DNA of 46,848 nt from an uncultured Corynebacterium sp. (GTDB taxonomy: Bacteria; Actinomycetota; Actinomycetes; Mycobacteriales; Mycobacteriaceae). The position numbers were made by a program, and so were the translations under genes. Shown here piece by piece: positions 1-7,440 of the stretch (its first letter is position 1; each line of letters opens with the position of its first letter). The stretch spans positions 1-46,848 of the forward strand of contig NZ_CAMXWS010000016.1 in assembly GCF_947253065.1 (NCBI RefSeq). The letters run 5' to 3'. The notes below the pieces were generated by a model. That model worked only from the letters and a program-made list of their open reading frames with translations. It made no database searches and had not been told where the DNA came from.

Positions 1-1
1 G

Positions 2-115
2 GGCGTGAACTTCCTCGACTACTTCGAGCAGGTCGTCGATGAGCTCATGGCAACGATCGAGGCACTGCCACAAGACGTCGAGCACGGCCACGACCACGGC
101 GAGCACGCCGCCTAA
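2..115 (+). CDS. metal ABC transporter substrate-binding protein, C-terminal end (partial)
   Basis: Only the last 37 codons are in the window; the reading frame is open from base 2 to the TAA at 113-115. The peptide is acidic and ends in a His-rich tail (HGHDHGEH), a common feature of zinc/manganese-binding proteins of the ZnuA/TroA cluster A-1 family. The next non-IS genes downstream encode an ABC ATPase and an integral permease of the same transporter class, so this is most simply the binding protein of that system. In the ancestral arrangement it would have been directly followed by the ATPase gene; an IS30-type element now lies between them. Which metal is bound cannot be decided from this fragment. 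The short repeat AAAACCCT occurs twice directly after the stop codon. Confidence 0.6.
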   Translation, partial: GVNFLDYFEQVVDELMATIEALPQDVEHGHDHGEHAA

Positions 116-154
116 AACCCTAAAACCCTAAAACACAGCCCAAAAAGGGCGAAC

Positions 155-174
155 GGTAACAATCAAACGGTAAC
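155..174 (+). repeat. IS30-type left terminal inverted repeat
   Basis: Twenty bases, GGTAACAATCAAACGGTAAC, exactly complementary to 2003-2022. It marks the outer left end of the element; similarity stops at base 155. Confidence 0.9.
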
Positions 175-208
175 TCTGTTCCGTGGGCGCGGGACTGTCA
201 ATGGGTGA

Positions 209-1966
209 ATGCGCCATCTCGCTCGAGAGGTGGTTGTGTTTGTGGCTGGTTGGGTGTCGGAGGAGGTTCGTCAGGCGGCGGTTGTCCGTGTTGCTGCTGG
301 CGAGTCCCCTTCTTTGGTTGCTGAGGATTTTGGGGTGGTGCCGAAAACTGTCTACTGCTGGATGCGCAAAGCGGGTGTAGCTGGTCCATCGGCAGTCAGA
401 AGACGGGGCCGGCAGGACCGATTTGAGCAAGCATCTGGCTTGGTGCGACAAGGCGTGTCGGTGTCACTAGCTGCTTGTAGGGTGGGCTTGCCCGTATCGT
501 CTGTGCGGTCTTGGCTTATCGAACAAGGCGTGGTCGTGCCTGGAAAAGCACCCGCGCGCACAGTCATTTCTGATGAGGATAAACAAGCTGCCGTTGCCTG
601 CGTGTTAGACGGTCAGTCCGCATATCGAGTTGCGGAAAGTCTCGGTGTAGCACCTAAGACTGTGTACAGCTGGATGCGTAAAGCAGGGATAACGAGTGAC
701 CGCGGTACTGCAAAGCAGTGGAAGCACAACCGCCGGGTCGCCGAGGAGATGTTCGCTGACGGTGTGCCGGTGGCTGCGGTTGCCGACTGGTTGGGGGTCA
801 GCAGATCGACGGTGTACCAGTGGCGCAAAGATAGTGTCATGCCAGCACCTTTATCCACCGCCGCGGTGTCTACGGCGGCTGCACTAACTGACGTCGACGG
901 TATGCGTGTAGGGGTGGGCAAACGGTTAACTACCTCTGACCGGGCCCAGATCCACGCCGGATGCGCCCAAGGCTTATCGGCTAGGGCGATCGCTTCATCT
1001 ATCGGGCGGCACCATAGCGTGGTTGCCAGAGAAATCCGCCGTAACGGGTGGGAGGTCATCGACCCGGCCGGGGCGGTGGTGCACACCTATAACGCCGAGG
1101 TCGCCGGTGAACGCACAACACGCCGGATGGCCAGGCCGAAACCACGCCGCATCGACACCAACGACCGGTTGCGGCAGGTCGTTGTCGCCGGTGTGGCGCG
1201 CAGATGGTCACCTAAGCGCATCAGTTGCCACCTGGAGCGGGTTTTCGCCGATGATGAAACCATGCAGCTATCCCACGAAGCGATCTACTCCGCACTCTAC
1301 GTCCAAGGCAAAGGCAGCCTTCGCGCGGAGCTGGAATCGATCATGAAGACCCAGCAAGTACTGATCAAAGGCGGCACGAAACGCACCCCACGCCACCGCA
1401 CAGCAGGGCTTGCCACCAACAACCGGTCCTGGATCAAAGGCGCGGAAATCACCACCCGGCCACCGGAAGTCGACGACCGAGCCATCCCAGGGCACTGGGA
1501 AGGAGACCTCGTCATCGGCAAAGGCGGTAAAAGTGCGTTGATCACCCTGATTGAACGCTCCAGCCGGTATACCCTGCTGGGGCATTTGCCTGACGAGCAC
1601 TCCTCGGCCACCGTGGTCGGCACACTGCAACGCATGGTCAAAGACCTCAACGCCGAACAGTTAAAGACCATCACGTGGGACCAAGGATCAGAAATGGCGC
1701 TGACCGCCACGGTGTCGATCGCAGATGGGTGCAAAGTCTACTTCTGCGACCCGCACTCACCGTGGCAGCGGCCCACCAACGAGAACACCAACGGGGAAAT
1801 CCGGCGCCGGTTCTTCCCGAAAGGCACCGACTTCGCTCTTGTCAGCGCTGAGGAAGTCGCCTGGGTCCAAAACGAACTCAACGACACCCCCATCGTCAAG
1901 TTTCACGGAGCGACACCCCGTGAAAAACTAGAAGAACTATTCAACGGTGGCGCAATCACCGCATGA
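209..1966 (+). CDS. IS30-family transposase with expanded helix-turn-helix N terminus
   Basis: This 585-residue protein should catalyse transposition of the surrounding element. The C-terminal half is a classic IS30 integrase core: an Asp in HWEGDLVIGKGG, an Asp in TWDQGSEM and a Glu in NTNGEIRRRFFPKG form the DDE triad. Residues about 235-285 carry the usual IS30 helix-turn-helix (LTTSDRAQIHAGCAQG followed by SIGRHHSVVAREIRRNG). Unusually, residues about 18-210 hold four further helix-turn-helix-like units. Units 1 and 3 share near-identical segments (VVPKTVYCWMRKAG and VAPKTVYSWMRKAG) and unit 4 ends in VSRSTVYQW. IS30 itself encodes about 383 residues, so this protein is about 200 longer. 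ATG 209 is the first start after the left repeat; internal TTG/GTG starts nearby are possible. Confidence 0.93.
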   Translation: MRHLAREVVVFVAGWVSEEVRQAAVVRVAAGESPSLVAEDFGVVPKTVYCWMRKAGVAGPSAVRRRGRQDRFEQASGLVRQGVSVSLAACRVGLPVSSVRSWLIEQGVVVPGKAPARTVISDEDKQAAVACVLDGQSAYRVAESLGVAPKTVYSWMRKAGITSDRGTAKQWKHNRRVAEEMFADGVPVAAVADWLGVSRSTVYQWRKDSVMPAPLSTAAVSTAAALTDVDGMRVGVGKRLTTSDRAQIHAGCAQGLSARAIASSIGRHHSVVAREIRRNGWEVIDPAGAVVHTYNAEVAGERTTRRMARPKPRRIDTNDRLRQVVVAGVARRWSPKRISCHLERVFADDETMQLSHEAIYSALYVQGKGSLRAELESIMKTQQVLIKGGTKRTPRHRTAGLATNNRSWIKGAEITTRPPEVDDRAIPGHWEGDLVIGKGGKSALITLIERSSRYTLLGHLPDEHSSATVVGTLQRMVKDLNAEQLKTITWDQGSEMALTATVSIADGCKVYFCDPHSPWQRPTNENTNGEIRRRFFPKGTDFALVSAEEVAWVQNELNDTPIVKFHGATPREKLEELFNGGAITA

Positions 1967-2002
1967 TCCCGCCCTCCACGACATCGCACTTAATAGGCGG
2001 GG

Positions 2003-2022
2003 GTTACCGTTTGATTGTTACC
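2003..2022 (-). repeat. IS30-type right terminal inverted repeat
   Basis: Exact reverse complement of 155-174, lying 36 bp after the transposase stop codon. It defines the right boundary of the element. Confidence 0.9.
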
Positions 2023-2063
2023 CTTTGTATCTTTCTCCGACCTTCACCGCATCTTTGTCGCGT

Positions 2064-2078
2064 TGAAATCGATTTTCA
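2064..2078 (+). promoter_or_regulatory. candidate Zur operator
   Basis: TGAAATCGATTTTCA is a 15-bp imperfect palindrome. It matches 13 of 15 positions of the actinobacterial Zur box I know from Streptomyces (TGAAAATGATTTTCA). It sits 20 bp before the GTG start of the metal-transporter ATPase and 42 bp outside the IS end, where repression would shut off the ATPase and permease genes when zinc is sufficient. The assignment rests on sequence likeness and position only. Confidence 0.5.
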
Positions 2079-2097
2079 GCAGTGGTTTGATCAGACA

Positions 2098-2814
2098 GTG
2101 ACTTCTTCCCCCGTTACCCGCACCCCCGTGGTCCTCGAATTCCACGACGCTGCCGTCGATCCATTGTGGTCCGGGCTGAATCTTCAGGTGCGACGCGGAG
2201 AATTCATCGCGGTGCTCGGCCCGAACGGCGTGGGCAAATCCACACTGCTTCACACGATTCTGGGCACCCGCAAACTCAGCGGCGGGACGGTCGATGCCAC
2301 CAGCCGCGTGGGATTCATCCCTCAACAGCAAATGTTCCCGGCGGATTTACCGGTCCGAGGCCGCGACCTCGTTTCACTCGCCTGTGCACACGGCATCACG
2401 CACCGCCGGCCACCCAAAGGACACGTCGATGAACTCCTCGCACGCGTCGGCGCGACCCACTTCGCCGACCAACGCGTCGGCCTGCTTTCCGGCGGGCAAC
2501 AACAGCTCATCCGCCAAGCACAGGCACTCGCCGCCACACCAGAGCTCATGCTTGCCGACGAACCCCTCCTGTCCCTCGACATCGCCCGCGAAAGGGACAC
2601 TGTTGAGCGCCTGGCCAACCTCGACGCAGCAGTCTTGTGCGTGACTCACTCAATCAACCCATTCTTGTCCGTTGTGGATCGAGTGCTTTACCTCGGTCCG
2701 GAAGGGCACGTGATCGGAACTGTCGAAGAGGTCATGCGCTCCGAAGTACTCAGCGAGCTCTACGGCACCCACGTTGATGTCGTGGAAGCAAACGGACGGA
2801 TGGTGGTCCTGTGA
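2098..2814 (+). CDS. metal (zinc/manganese-type) ABC transporter ATP-binding protein
   Basis: The 238-residue product is the nucleotide-binding subunit that powers metal import. It shows Walker A (GPNGVGKST), the ABC signature (LSGGQQQLI) and Walker B followed by the catalytic Glu (LMLADEP), then an H-loop (VTHS). The open frame continues upstream into the IS, but those codons cannot belong to the native gene. GTG 2098 is the first in-frame start that gives a normal N terminus before the VVLEFHDA strand and lies outside the element. The stop overlaps the permease start (GTGA), so the two are translationally coupled. The family (ZnuC/MntB-like) is clear; zinc is inferred from the Zur-like box and the His-rich binding protein. 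Confidence 0.85.
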   Translation: MTSSPVTRTPVVLEFHDAAVDPLWSGLNLQVRRGEFIAVLGPNGVGKSTLLHTILGTRKLSGGTVDATSRVGFIPQQQMFPADLPVRGRDLVSLACAHGITHRRPPKGHVDELLARVGATHFADQRVGLLSGGQQQLIRQAQALAATPELMLADEPLLSLDIARERDTVERLANLDAAVLCVTHSINPFLSVVDRVLYLGPEGHVIGTVEEVMRSEVLSELYGTHVDVVEANGRMVVL

Positions 2815-3683
2815 ACGAAGCATTAGACACGACGCAGTATCTGCTCGGACTCGATTTCGTGCAGGTAACTCTCATCGCCTGTGCCTTGCTCGGGCTTTTA
2901 TCCGGAGTTATGGCACCTCTGATCGTGGTGCGCCAAATGTCTTTTTCCGTTCACGCGACATCAGAGCTGGCGCTGATGGGTGCCGCCGCTGCCCTGCTCT
3001 TCAGTTTGAACGTGGGCCTCGGCGCGGTGGTCGGTGCTGTGGTCGCCGCGATCGTACTGGCAGCGCTCGGTTTCCGTGGGCAACAAGACTCAGCAGTCGG
3101 CGTGGTAATGAGCTTCGGCATGGGCCTTTCCGTGCTTTTCATCCACCTTTATCCGGGCAATTCCAATCGAGCATTGGCGCTGCTCACCGGCCAGATCGTG
3201 GGCATATCAGGCCAAAATCTGTGGCTGCTCGCTGGCACAACACTTTTGGTAACCATGGCCGTAGCGGTGCTGTGGCGACCATTGTTGTTTGCCTCCGCCG
3301 ATCCGGTGATGGCTGCTGCCGCCGGTGTGCGCGTGCGGGCGATATCGGTCACGTTCGCTGTGCTCGTGGGTATCGCATCGGCCCAGTCAGTACAGATCGT
3401 CGGCGCGCTGCTGGTCATGTCTTTGCTGATCACCCCCGGCGCGGCTGCAACTCAAATCACGGCGAATCCTGTGCATGCGATTGGCTGGTCAATCCTCTTC
3501 GCTGAGGTCTCTGCGATCGGTGGCATGATCCTATCGTTAGCACCGGGCGTGCCGGTAAGTGTGTTCGTCGCGTTCATTTCTTTCGGCATTTATCTGCTCT
3601 GCCGGGTCATCGGCGGGGTGCAAAGACGCCGTGTCGGCGGTGTGGCTGCCAAGCAGGAAGGCGTTAAAGGTCGCGGTAATTAG
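2811..3683 (+). CDS. metal ABC transporter permease (ZnuB/MntC family)
   Basis: This 290-residue membrane protein is the channel subunit for the preceding ATPase. Its sequence is a succession of about eight to nine hydrophobic segments typical of the ABC-3 permease family, with the conserved cytoplasmic stretch around residues 180-200 (DPVMAAAAGVRVRAISVT) that contacts the ATPase. The last 25 residues are basic and probably cytosolic. It starts with GTG overlapping the ATPase stop by four bases. Its 3' end overlaps the convergent DUF2334 gene by 20 bp. Confidence 0.88.
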   Translation: MNEALDTTQYLLGLDFVQVTLIACALLGLLSGVMAPLIVVRQMSFSVHATSELALMGAAAALLFSLNVGLGAVVGAVVAAIVLAALGFRGQQDSAVGVVMSFGMGLSVLFIHLYPGNSNRALALLTGQIVGISGQNLWLLAGTTLLVTMAVAVLWRPLLFASADPVMAAAAGVRVRAISVTFAVLVGIASAQSVQIVGALLVMSLLITPGAAATQITANPVHAIGWSILFAEVSAIGGMILSLAPGVPVSVFVAFISFGIYLLCRVIGGVQRRRVGGVAAKQEGVKGRGN

Positions 3684-4338
3684 CCGGGCTCAAACCCTCG
3701 TCTGCAGCGGCAAGAGCGGCAGCGACGAAGTCGTTGCGGACCTTCTTCTTGGAAAGATTCCTGCCTGAGACAGACAGGCGCACGGTGTTGCCGAGCTTGG
3801 CGTTGCGCACTGCGGCGTCGATAATGCTGCGGCGCCACCAACCAGCTGAACCGAAGCCCTCACCAACAGAGAGGTTGCGGGCATAGACGACATCACCGGT
3901 GCGCAGGAAATGAATTCCTTGGGTTGAAGCAGCGAGCCGGAAATCGAATTTCTGCAGCGCTTCCAGTGTCCCCTCGGACATGCGCCACCGGGGCGGGGCG
4001 AAAGTATCAAGCTCGAAGCCAAGCTTCTTCATTTGGCGGGACGCGCCCTTGAGACGGAGTTTCGCCTCATGCGCCTCCAAATTGGCGAATTCCGCGCGAC
4101 GCCCCTGCACCGCCTGGTCGAATCCGTTGAGGATCAGACCACGACCGGCATCCATCTGCTCTCTGAGCCAGCTACGGGTCGCGGTGTCTTTTGCCAGGTG
4201 CCACTTCTTATCAATGTGTGGAGCAACCAGCAACGATACCGGGATCGACTGGCGCTCAAGATCGCTGACGAGTTTCTGCACGTCCTTCAACGTCTCATCG
4301 AAAATAGAGGAAACGGAGACGAGCAGGTGGCGGGACAT
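3664..4338 (-). CDS. DUF2334 / polysaccharide-deacetylase-like protein
   Basis: The 224-residue protein begins with the beta-strand pattern MSRHLLVSVSSIFDET and contains an LVAPHIDKKWHL segment and an FAPPRWRMSEG segment. These match DUF2334 proteins, which share the TIM-like barrel of polysaccharide deacetylases. In deacetylases the first Asp and two His residues bind a metal; here only a partial set is evident, so enzymatic activity is uncertain. No signal peptide is seen. An AGGA motif lies a few bases before the ATG. It is convergent with the metal permease gene and follows the peptidase gene on the same strand after 57 bp. Confidence 0.75.
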   Translation of the reverse strand: MSRHLLVSVSSIFDETLKDVQKLVSDLERQSIPVSLLVAPHIDKKWHLAKDTATRSWLREQMDAGRGLILNGFDQAVQGRRAEFANLEAHEAKLRLKGASRQMKKLGFELDTFAPPRWRMSEGTLEALQKFDFRLAASTQGIHFLRTGDVVYARNLSVGEGFGSAGWWRRSIIDAAVRNAKLGNTVRLSVSGRNLSKKKVRNDFVAAALAAADEGLSPANYRDL

Positions 4339-4395
4339 AGGAAATATCCTACTTCTGCTCCGCCAACCCCGCTCGGTGAGTGAACCGAGAGGGCG

Positions 4396-6516
4396 CTACT
4401 TCACAGCACCTGCGGTGAACAGCGTCCATGCGTATTCAAATGCGGTCTGCTTCCACTTGGCATAGCGGCCGGAAACACCGCCGTGGCCAGCAGCCATCTC
4501 GGTCTTGAGTAGGAACTGTCCACCGGTGGCAGTCGCGCGCAGTTTGGCGATCCACTTTGCCGGTTCAACATACAGCACGCGTGTGTCATTGATACTGGTC
4601 ACGGCCAGAATATTCGGGTAGTCCTTCGCCTCGATGTTCTCGTACGGGGCGTAGGTGGCCATGTAGTCGTACACCTCAGGATCGTGGTACGGGTCGCCCC
4701 ACTCCTCCCATTCACCGACGGTCAAGGGCAGTTCCGGTTTCAGAATCGACGTCAGTGGGTCAACGAACGGAACGATCGCCTGGATCCCCGCGAATTTTTC
4801 TGGCGCGAGATTAGCCACAGCTCCCATGAGCAGGCCACCAGCGGAACCGCCTTCAGCAACGAGCATGGAGGGGGTAGTCAGGCCTTCGCTAATCAGTGCA
4901 TCGGCACATGCGACGAAGTCAGTGAAGGTGTTCTTCTTCGCCAGCATCTTGCCGTTGTCGTACCACAGTCGGCCCATCTCGCCGCCACCACGGACGTGAG
5001 CGCAGACCCACACCATTCCGCGATCCAACAGCGAGAGACGTGCGACAGAAAAGCCCGGATCCGTCGATGCTTCATACGAGCCGTAGCCGTACAGCAGCGT
5101 CGGGTTGGGCTGCGACATGTCCAGGTCAGCGCGGTGCACGACCGACATGGGCACACGCGTGCCGTCTTCGGCCGTGGCCCACATGCGCTCAGCGACATAG
5201 TCGTCCGGGTTGTAACCACCACGAACTTCCTGTTCCTTGAGCAGCGTGAACTCGCCGGTAGCCACGCGATAATTCAGAACCTGACCTGGACGGGTGAACG
5301 AGGTGTACCCCACGCGCACGACAGGAGCATCCCACTCGGGATTGCCACCCAAAGTGGCGGTGTAGAGCTCCTCATCGAATTCCAATTCACGGAATTCACC
5401 GAAGCTGTCACCAGTCAGGTCAGCCACAGCGAGACGGCCGATTCCGCCCCGGCGATACGACACGAAAATGAAATCACGGTAGGCATCCGTTCCCTCAATG
5501 CGCACGGTGTCGTCGTGAGGCATGAGCTCAGTCAGCTCCCGCAACGGCGGCAGCTCCTCCCCCGCCGCGCAAACGCCCACAGAAGAATTCGGGCCATGCG
5601 CGTTATGGGTGACCACCCAGCGCTCCTCGTCCCCGACAACGGCAAGATCAACGTTGTATTCCACACCAGACTCGCGCGGCCACAGCACCGAGAATTCGCC
5701 CTCCGGATTGTCCAAAGGCAGAACGCGGTACTCAGTCGTCAGCGAGGAGGCAGAGAGGATGATGACGTAGCGCTCGGAACGATCCGCTGCTACACCTACA
5801 CCGAATTTCTCGTCGCTCTCCTCGTAGACGAGCACGTCTTCGCTCGACGCGGTGCCCACCTTGTGGCGCCACACTTGGTGCGGACGCCATGCATCGTCGA
5901 CACGGATATAGAACAGGTAGTCCTCGCCTGCCCAGGTTGCGCCGTAGAAAATGCCGGGGATTGTGTCGGGGAGGAGCTCGCCGGTTTCTAGGTTCTTGAT
6001 CTGCAGATCAAACCGCTCATCACCGGCGGTATCGGTAGAAAAGGCCAGATAGCGGCCCGAAGTACTCACGCTGGAAGCACCAATGGAGAAGAACTCGTGG
6101 CCCTCCGCCAGCTCATTCAAGTCAAGGAGGACCTGCTCGCCGGGCAGGCCCGAACCGTCCTCGGGGAGGACGGGCGGTGTCCAGGGGTCGGAGCCTTCGT
6201 CGACAAGCACGCGACAGCTGATGCCGTAATTCTTGCCCTCCTCCGTGCGACCGTAGTACCACCAATCGCCTTGACGCTGCGGGACGGACATATCCGTCTC
6301 CTTCACGCGCGATTTGATCTCGTTGTAGATCGACTCGGTCAAGCCGTCGAGATGCGCCGTCTGCTCCTTCGTGTAGGCATTTTCCGCCTCGAGGTACGCG
6401 AGCGTTTCCGGCGACTCCTTGTCGCGCAGCCACTCGTAATCGTCGACGAATTCGCGGCCGTGGAAGGAGCGGGTGATCGGGTGCTTCGGTGCAGCAGGGA
6501 TCGGGGTCTCAGTCAT
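4396..6516 (-). CDS. ptrB: S9 family prolyl oligopeptidase / oligopeptidase B
   Basis: A cytosolic serine peptidase of 706 residues, the usual size for oligopeptidase B, which cleaves short peptides after basic residues. The N-terminal part (about 1-400) is the beta-propeller gate. The C-terminal alpha/beta-hydrolase domain carries the nucleophile Ser558 in GGSAGG, the catalytic Asp in SINDTRVLYVEP and the His in AGHGGVSGR. The LYGYGSYE strand and DRGMVWVCAHVRGGGEMGR segment are family hallmarks. No signal peptide is present. It lies 26 bp after purC on the same strand and may be co-transcribed with the purine genes. Oligopeptidase B rather than prolyl-specific is favoured by length and by the RGGGEMGR segment; specificity is inferred. 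Confidence 0.9.
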   Translation of the reverse strand: MTETPIPAAPKHPITRSFHGREFVDDYEWLRDKESPETLAYLEAENAYTKEQTAHLDGLTESIYNEIKSRVKETDMSVPQRQGDWWYYGRTEEGKNYGISCRVLVDEGSDPWTPPVLPEDGSGLPGEQVLLDLNELAEGHEFFSIGASSVSTSGRYLAFSTDTAGDERFDLQIKNLETGELLPDTIPGIFYGATWAGEDYLFYIRVDDAWRPHQVWRHKVGTASSEDVLVYEESDEKFGVGVAADRSERYVIILSASSLTTEYRVLPLDNPEGEFSVLWPRESGVEYNVDLAVVGDEERWVVTHNAHGPNSSVGVCAAGEELPPLRELTELMPHDDTVRIEGTDAYRDFIFVSYRRGGIGRLAVADLTGDSFGEFRELEFDEELYTATLGGNPEWDAPVVRVGYTSFTRPGQVLNYRVATGEFTLLKEQEVRGGYNPDDYVAERMWATAEDGTRVPMSVVHRADLDMSQPNPTLLYGYGSYEASTDPGFSVARLSLLDRGMVWVCAHVRGGGEMGRLWYDNGKMLAKKNTFTDFVACADALISEGLTTPSMLVAEGGSAGGLLMGAVANLAPEKFAGIQAIVPFVDPLTSILKPELPLTVGEWEEWGDPYHDPEVYDYMATYAPYENIEAKDYPNILAVTSINDTRVLYVEPAKWIAKLRATATGGQFLLKTEMAAGHGGVSGRYAKWKQTAFEYAWTLFTAGAVK

Positions 6517-6542
6517 GGCATACGAGTCTAGCCCCCGCTGCT

Positions 6543-7418
6543 TTAGGCGAATTTCCGGCCCGACAGGCGCTCGTACGCCTCGATGTAGCGGTCGCGAGTG
6601 GCCTCAACGACCGAGCCCGGCAGTTCCGGCGGCGGGGTCCCCTCAGCCGGATCCCAACCAGACTTCGGGCTGGTCAGCCAGTTACGCACGTACTGCTTAT
6701 CAAAGCTGGGCTGCACCTCGCCTTCCTCGTAGGAGTCCGCAGGCCAGTAGCGGGAGGAGTCGGGGGTGAGCACTTCGTCGGCAAGCACGAGCGTGCCGTC
6801 TTTATCCAAGCCGAACTCGAACTTGGTGTCCGCAAGAATGATCCCGCGCGTCTCCGCGTACTCAGCAGCACGCGTGTAGATATCCAAGGTCGCCTCGCGC
6901 AACTTCTCCGCGAGCTCGGTGCCCAGCTGCTTAGCCACGTACTCGAAGCGCACATTCTCGTCGTGGTCGCCCTGCTCAGCCTTCGTTGCCGGCGTGAAAA
7001 TCGGCTCCGGCAGCTTGGACGCTTCCTTCAAGCCTTCCGGCAATGCGACACCGCACACGGAACCATTCGCGTCGTATTCCTTCTTGCCCGAGCCCGTCAG
7101 GTAGCCACGAGCCACGCACTCGAATGGAATCATGTCCAATTTCTTAACGACGAAAGCGCTTCCCAGCACCTCTTCCGGGATCCGTTCATCATCGAGCGGT
7201 CCCGCCAGGTGATTGGGCACACCTTCGAGCAGGTCGAAGAAAAATTCACTGGTGTAGGTGAGCACCTTGCCCTTGTCCGGAATCTCCGGTTCGAGCGCAA
7301 AGTCGAACGCGGAGATCCGGTCGGTGGCCACCATCAGCAGGGTGTCATCGTCGATCTCGTAGATCTCGCGGACCTTGCCGGCGGACAGGTGATTGTAGTC
7401 AGAAAGCTCTGGACGCAT
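6543..7418 (-). CDS. purC: phosphoribosylaminoimidazole-succinocarboxamide synthase
   Basis: PurC (SAICAR synthase) joins aspartate to CAIR with ATP in purine synthesis. The 291-residue protein shows the family pattern: an N-terminal HLSAGKVREIYEID followed by LMVATDRISAFD, then IPFECVARGYLTGSGKKEY, the ADTKFEFGLDKDG strand and DEVLTPDSSRYW near the end. Length agrees with actinobacterial PurC. It lies 22 bp downstream of purB on the same strand, so the purD, purB and purC genes are probably expressed together or at least co-oriented. Confidence 0.97.
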   Translation of the reverse strand: MRPELSDYNHLSAGKVREIYEIDDDTLLMVATDRISAFDFALEPEIPDKGKVLTYTSEFFFDLLEGVPNHLAGPLDDERIPEEVLGSAFVVKKLDMIPFECVARGYLTGSGKKEYDANGSVCGVALPEGLKEASKLPEPIFTPATKAEQGDHDENVRFEYVAKQLGTELAEKLREATLDIYTRAAEYAETRGIILADTKFEFGLDKDGTLVLADEVLTPDSSRYWPADSYEEGEVQPSFDKQYVRNWLTSPKSGWDPAEGTPPPELPGSVVEATRDRYIEAYERLSGRKFA

Positions 7419-7440
7419 GCGTGCGATGTTACGCCCCTAG

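Larger units (their letters stand above)
155..2022 (+). mobile_element. complete IS30-family insertion sequence, 1868 bp
   Basis: The ends are perfect 20-bp inverted repeats, GGTAACAATCAAACGGTAAC at 155-174 and its reverse complement at 2003-2022. Each repeat itself contains GGTAAC twice, 14 bp apart. One long gene for an IS30-type DDE transposase (209-1966) fills the element, leaving 34 bp after the transposase terminal repeat side and 34 bp before it. The bases outside the ends (AAC on the left, CTT on the right) show no target duplication, so either the duplication was lost or flanks were exchanged by recombination with another copy. The element separates the binding-protein gene from the ATPase and permease genes of a metal ABC transporter. 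It is longer than the typical 1.0-1.3 kb IS30 member because of the enlarged transposase N terminus. Confidence 0.9.

Noticed and set aside
514..524. GCTTATCGAAC inside the IS30 transposase as a copy of the dispersed 11-mer
   Set aside because: Only the first 9 bases agree; two end bases differ, so it is not counted.
153..2024. Target-site duplication at the IS30 ends
   Set aside because: The two bases outside each end are AC and CT, and longer flanks do not match either.
1963..2097. ATG 1963 as start of the metal-transporter ATPase
   Set aside because: It lies inside the IS element before the right terminal repeat, so it cannot be the native start; GTG 2098 fits the family.
3816..3826. CGTCGATAATG near the DUF2334 gene, and TTATCGACGCC at 33226, as 11-mer copies
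   Set aside because: Both lack the complete GC at the motif end; kept out of the exact count.
4684..5991. 435-codon open frame antisense to the oligopeptidase gene
   Set aside because: Shadow of a high-G+C gene; the peptidase on the other strand has intact catalytic residues.
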